A DNA stretch of 64,000 bases from G965240365 sp965240365 (lineage in GTDB: Bacteria; Pseudomonadota; Gammaproteobacteria; Eutrophobiales; Eutrophobiaceae). The notes beneath the pieces are model-generated. The model had not been told where the DNA came from. It searched no databases and was given only the letters and a program-made list of their open reading frames with translations. The stretch is from positions 620,001 to 684,000 of the forward strand of contig OZ251218.1 of the NCBI GenBank assembly GCA_965240365.1. The letters are read 5' to 3'. Made by a program: the position numbers and the translations under genes. Below are positions 62,076 to 64,000 of the stretch, in pieces (within the stretch, counting starts at the first letter, position 1; each line of letters begins with the position of its first letter).

Positions 62076-63329
62076 GTGGTTTTTCATTGCCCATATTTTC
62101 AGATTTTTGAATATCACCGGAATTTCAAAAGAAAAATGTCGCGCAGTCTGGGCTGCAAGGTGATCGCGGAAGGTATAGAAACGGCGGCGGAACTAAAAAC
62201 CGTGCGCGCTCTGGGCATTAGCCACGGTCAGGGGTTTTTCCTGGGCCGGCCCGAGAAGGCGCCCCATAAAGCCATCCCGGGCCAGCTTTATGATTCGGTC
62301 AGCGCCGCGCGACAAAGCGGCGCCCGCCGTTACCCGGAGGTGATACTGGACCTGGTGGAATACCGCCGGCCGCTGCTGGCCTCAGACCCGCTGGGTTATG
62401 CCGCCGAGATGATCAAAAAGAACAGCGCCCTCAACTGTATCCCGATTGTCGATTCGGGCAAACCGGTCGGGGTGATTACCAGGCAGAGTCTGTTTGAAGC
62501 CTTTATCGGGCGCTACGGCTGGGAATTGCACGCCAACAAGCCGGTGCGCAATTATATGTACACCGGCATGTTGATTGTCGAAAAGGACAATACCCTGGCG
62601 GATGTCAGCCGCATGTTTACGGCCGGCAATCAGGCGGATATGAATATCGATATTGTCATTACCGAAAATAATCGCTATATCGGGGTGGCCAAAACCCTGA
62701 AGCTGCTGGAAAAGATCACCGAGCAACAGATACACAGCGCGCGTTATTCCAATCCACTGACCCTGCTGCCGGGCAACGTGCCGATTTATGAATGGATCGA
62801 CGGCCTGTTGCGGCGCCGGCAGAATTTCAAGCTGGCCTATTTTGATCTGAATCACTTTAAGCCCTATAACGACACCTATGGCTATGCCCGCGGCGATGAA
62901 GTCATCATGCTGCTGGCCGACATTATCAAGCAATATATCAACCAGGATACCGATCAGGTGGGGCATATCGGCGGGGATGATTTTATTGCGATCTTTCAGT
63001 CCGAGGACTGGGAGGAACGCTGCGAGGCCATACTGTCCGCATTTGCGCTTGAAGTCCGATGTTTTTATAACGATGACGACCTGGCCAAAGGCGGCATCGA
63101 AAGCCGGGACCGGCGCGGTGAGCGCCGTTTCTATCCGATACTCAGTATCGCGGTCGGGGTCGTGTCGCCGGACTGGCGCAATTGTCGATCACATCACCAT
63201 GTCGCGGCCCTGGCCATGGATGCCAAGCATGAGGCCAAAAAGAAAGACGGCAATGCGATCTTCGTATCCAGACGCCGCGGTTCACAGGCGCGGCCCGCGC
63301 CGGCAAGGAGTGAGGGAAGCATTGCTTGA
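62076..63329 (+). CDS. Truncated EAL-CBS-GGDEF cyclic-di-GMP signalling protein
   Basis: The first conserved residues are SLGCKVIAEGIETAAELKTV and GISHGQGFFLGRP, the last 45 residues of an EAL phosphodiesterase domain; the rest of EAL is missing. A CBS pair follows (about 80-215), then a GGDEF domain with YFDLNHFKPYNDTYGYARGD and VGHIGGDDFIAIFQ. The GGDDF variant at the active site can still be catalytic in some enzymes. The frame opens at GTG 62076 through non-conserved sequence; ATG 62136 is an alternative. An unrelated short frame from ATG 62035 lies just upstream. I regard the gene as N-terminally deleted; residual cyclase activity is possible but unproven. Confidence 0.75.
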   Translation: MVFHCPYFQIFEYHRNFKRKMSRSLGCKVIAEGIETAAELKTVRALGISHGQGFFLGRPEKAPHKAIPGQLYDSVSAARQSGARRYPEVILDLVEYRRPLLASDPLGYAAEMIKKNSALNCIPIVDSGKPVGVITRQSLFEAFIGRYGWELHANKPVRNYMYTGMLIVEKDNTLADVSRMFTAGNQADMNIDIVITENNRYIGVAKTLKLLEKITEQQIHSARYSNPLTLLPGNVPIYEWIDGLLRRRQNFKLAYFDLNHFKPYNDTYGYARGDEVIMLLADIIKQYINQDTDQVGHIGGDDFIAIFQSEDWEERCEAILSAFALEVRCFYNDDDLAKGGIESRDRRGERRFYPILSIAVGVVSPDWRNCRSHHHVAALAMDAKHEAKKKDGNAIFVSRRRGSQARPAPARSEGSIA

Positions 63330-63377
63330 GCAGGGCCGGATTTGTGCCGCCCAGCCGGGCGCTTGTGCGATGCCGGT

Positions 63378-63846
63378 TCAGCGGCGCGTCTCAAGCCAGC
63401 CCCCGCGGTCTGTTTGGCGTAATAGCTCAGGATGGCGTCCGCGCCGGCGCGTTTAAGCGCGCCCAGAGATTCCAGCACGGTATCCCTTTCATCCAGCCAG
63501 CCCGCGGCGGCCGCGGCCTTCAACATGGCGTATTCACCACTGACCTGTTACCCGGGTCGATCACGGGGAACAGCGCGATAGCCGGGATTTTTAATGCCAG
63601 CAGTTCGCGCGCCTCGGCCAGCAGAAGATCGATGCTCAAGCGCTCAATATCCGGCATGGCCGCGATGCTTTCCCGCCGCCGTTCGCCTTCAATGATGAAC
63701 AGTGGATAGATCAAATCATCGCGGCACAAGCGCGATTCGCGCATCAGACGCCGGGAAAAATCATCGCGCCGCATCCTTCTTGGCCGGGCGGCCGGAAAGC
63801 CCGCCCTGTTTGTGCCTGACATCATTATTTTCGTGAATTTATCCAT
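63378..63846 (-). pseudogene. hemB: hemB (porphobilinogen synthase), internally deleted
   Basis: The N-terminus (MSGTNRAGFPAARPRRMRRD to ALFPVIDPGNR) is a normal HemB start of about 100 residues. It is joined directly to SGEYAMLKAAAAAGWLDERD and AGADAILSYYAKQTA, the last 50 residues. About 150 residues with both active-site lysines and the zinc ligands are gone, and the junction shifts the frame. A second shift in a G-run precedes the natural end GWLETRR at 63378. The gene cannot make an active enzyme. Confidence 0.85.
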
Positions 63847-63914
63847 ACCATAGCGGTCATAAGTTTAGCCCGAAACCGGAGCGCCGGAAATAGTAATCAT
63901 CCGATCTTCTCACC

Positions 63915-64000
63915 ATGTATGACTTGCAGAGCATTTTTACCCAACACGAGGCCCTGATCCGCCTGGGCTGCTTCAGCCTGCTGTTACTGTCACTGCTGTC
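63915..64000 (+). CDS. Start of a membrane protein gene, possibly sterol-desaturase family (3' end outside window)
   Basis: From ATG 63915 the frame reads MYDLQSIFTQHEALIRLGCF then SLLLLSLL and runs off the window. The pattern HEALIRLGCF followed by a hydrophobic helix resembles the first residues of bacterial sterol-desaturase/fatty-acid-hydroxylase family proteins. Too little is visible for certainty. It diverges from hemB. Confidence 0.4.
   Translation, partial: MYDLQSIFTQHEALIRLGCFSLLLLSLL

Noticed and set aside
62035..62163. A 42-codon frame from ATG 62035 ahead of the EAL-CBS-GGDEF gene
   Set aside because: It shows no similarity I can recognise and overlaps the downstream frame at the deletion point; probably leftover sequence.

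Overview
The window comes from a fairly GC-rich gammaproteobacterium. Three things point there. The core block map-glnD / rpsB-tsf-pyrH-frr-uppS-cdsA-dxr-rseP-bamA-skp-lpxD-fabZ-lpxA-lpxB-rnhB-dnaE-accA-tilS runs in the order known from Pseudomonas-type genomes. A mutH gene is present, a gene largely confined to gammaproteobacteria. The Lpx and Bam genes show a lipid A outer membrane. I cannot name the genus. The accessory parts are full of broken genes, transposase fragments, toxin-antitoxin remnants and small palindromic repeats, so this genome is IS-rich and decaying in places.

Layout. 1-8744 is a defence island: a type I Zorya system (zorA cut by the window edge, zorB, zorC with an in-frame amber stop, zorD), then a reverse-strand pair made of an ABC-like ATPase and a 155-residue protein I do not recognise. 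9162-13180 carries a TonB-dependent receptor, an AraC-type regulator and a TauE/SafE-type permease. 13266-17180 holds hemL, coaD and ald, with a 270-bp three-armed inverted-repeat element before coaD. 17181-24881 is a graveyard and repeat region: a broken higBA, IS481-type fragments, an intact-looking IS5-family element, a TonB receptor pseudogene, a duplicated palindrome block, two coiled-coil membrane-anchored paralogues, vapBC remnants, and a protein made of two near-identical domains.

25001-31200 encodes an overlapping pair (FMN hydroxyacid dehydrogenase and isocitrate dehydrogenase), the Prc protease, a broken TPR gene and an FKBP isomerase. 31462-32845 is a fic pseudogene that holds a 26-base homopolymer and a 150-bp MITE. 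33051-38192 is the reverse-strand run map-glnD-mutH-dusA. 38193-61197 is the forward block for translation, isoprenoid, phospholipid, outer-membrane and lipid A genes. It is interrupted by hicAB (between rseP and bamA), an IS5 fragment (between bamA and skp) and a second copy of the 270-bp element (between lpxB and rnhB). The end of the window has an internally deleted IS481 relic, overlapping hairpins, a truncated EAL-CBS-GGDEF gene, an internally deleted hemB and the start of a membrane protein gene.

The most unusual signals are four. The two 270-bp elements have outer arms that differ between copies yet stay self-complementary within each copy. The ATPase plus small-protein pair sits beside Zorya. 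Ribosomal protein S2 carries a 200-residue repetitive tail. The coiled-coil paralogues are built from 11- and 7-residue units whose number varies. All calls come from reading the sequence and translations; no database search was run.
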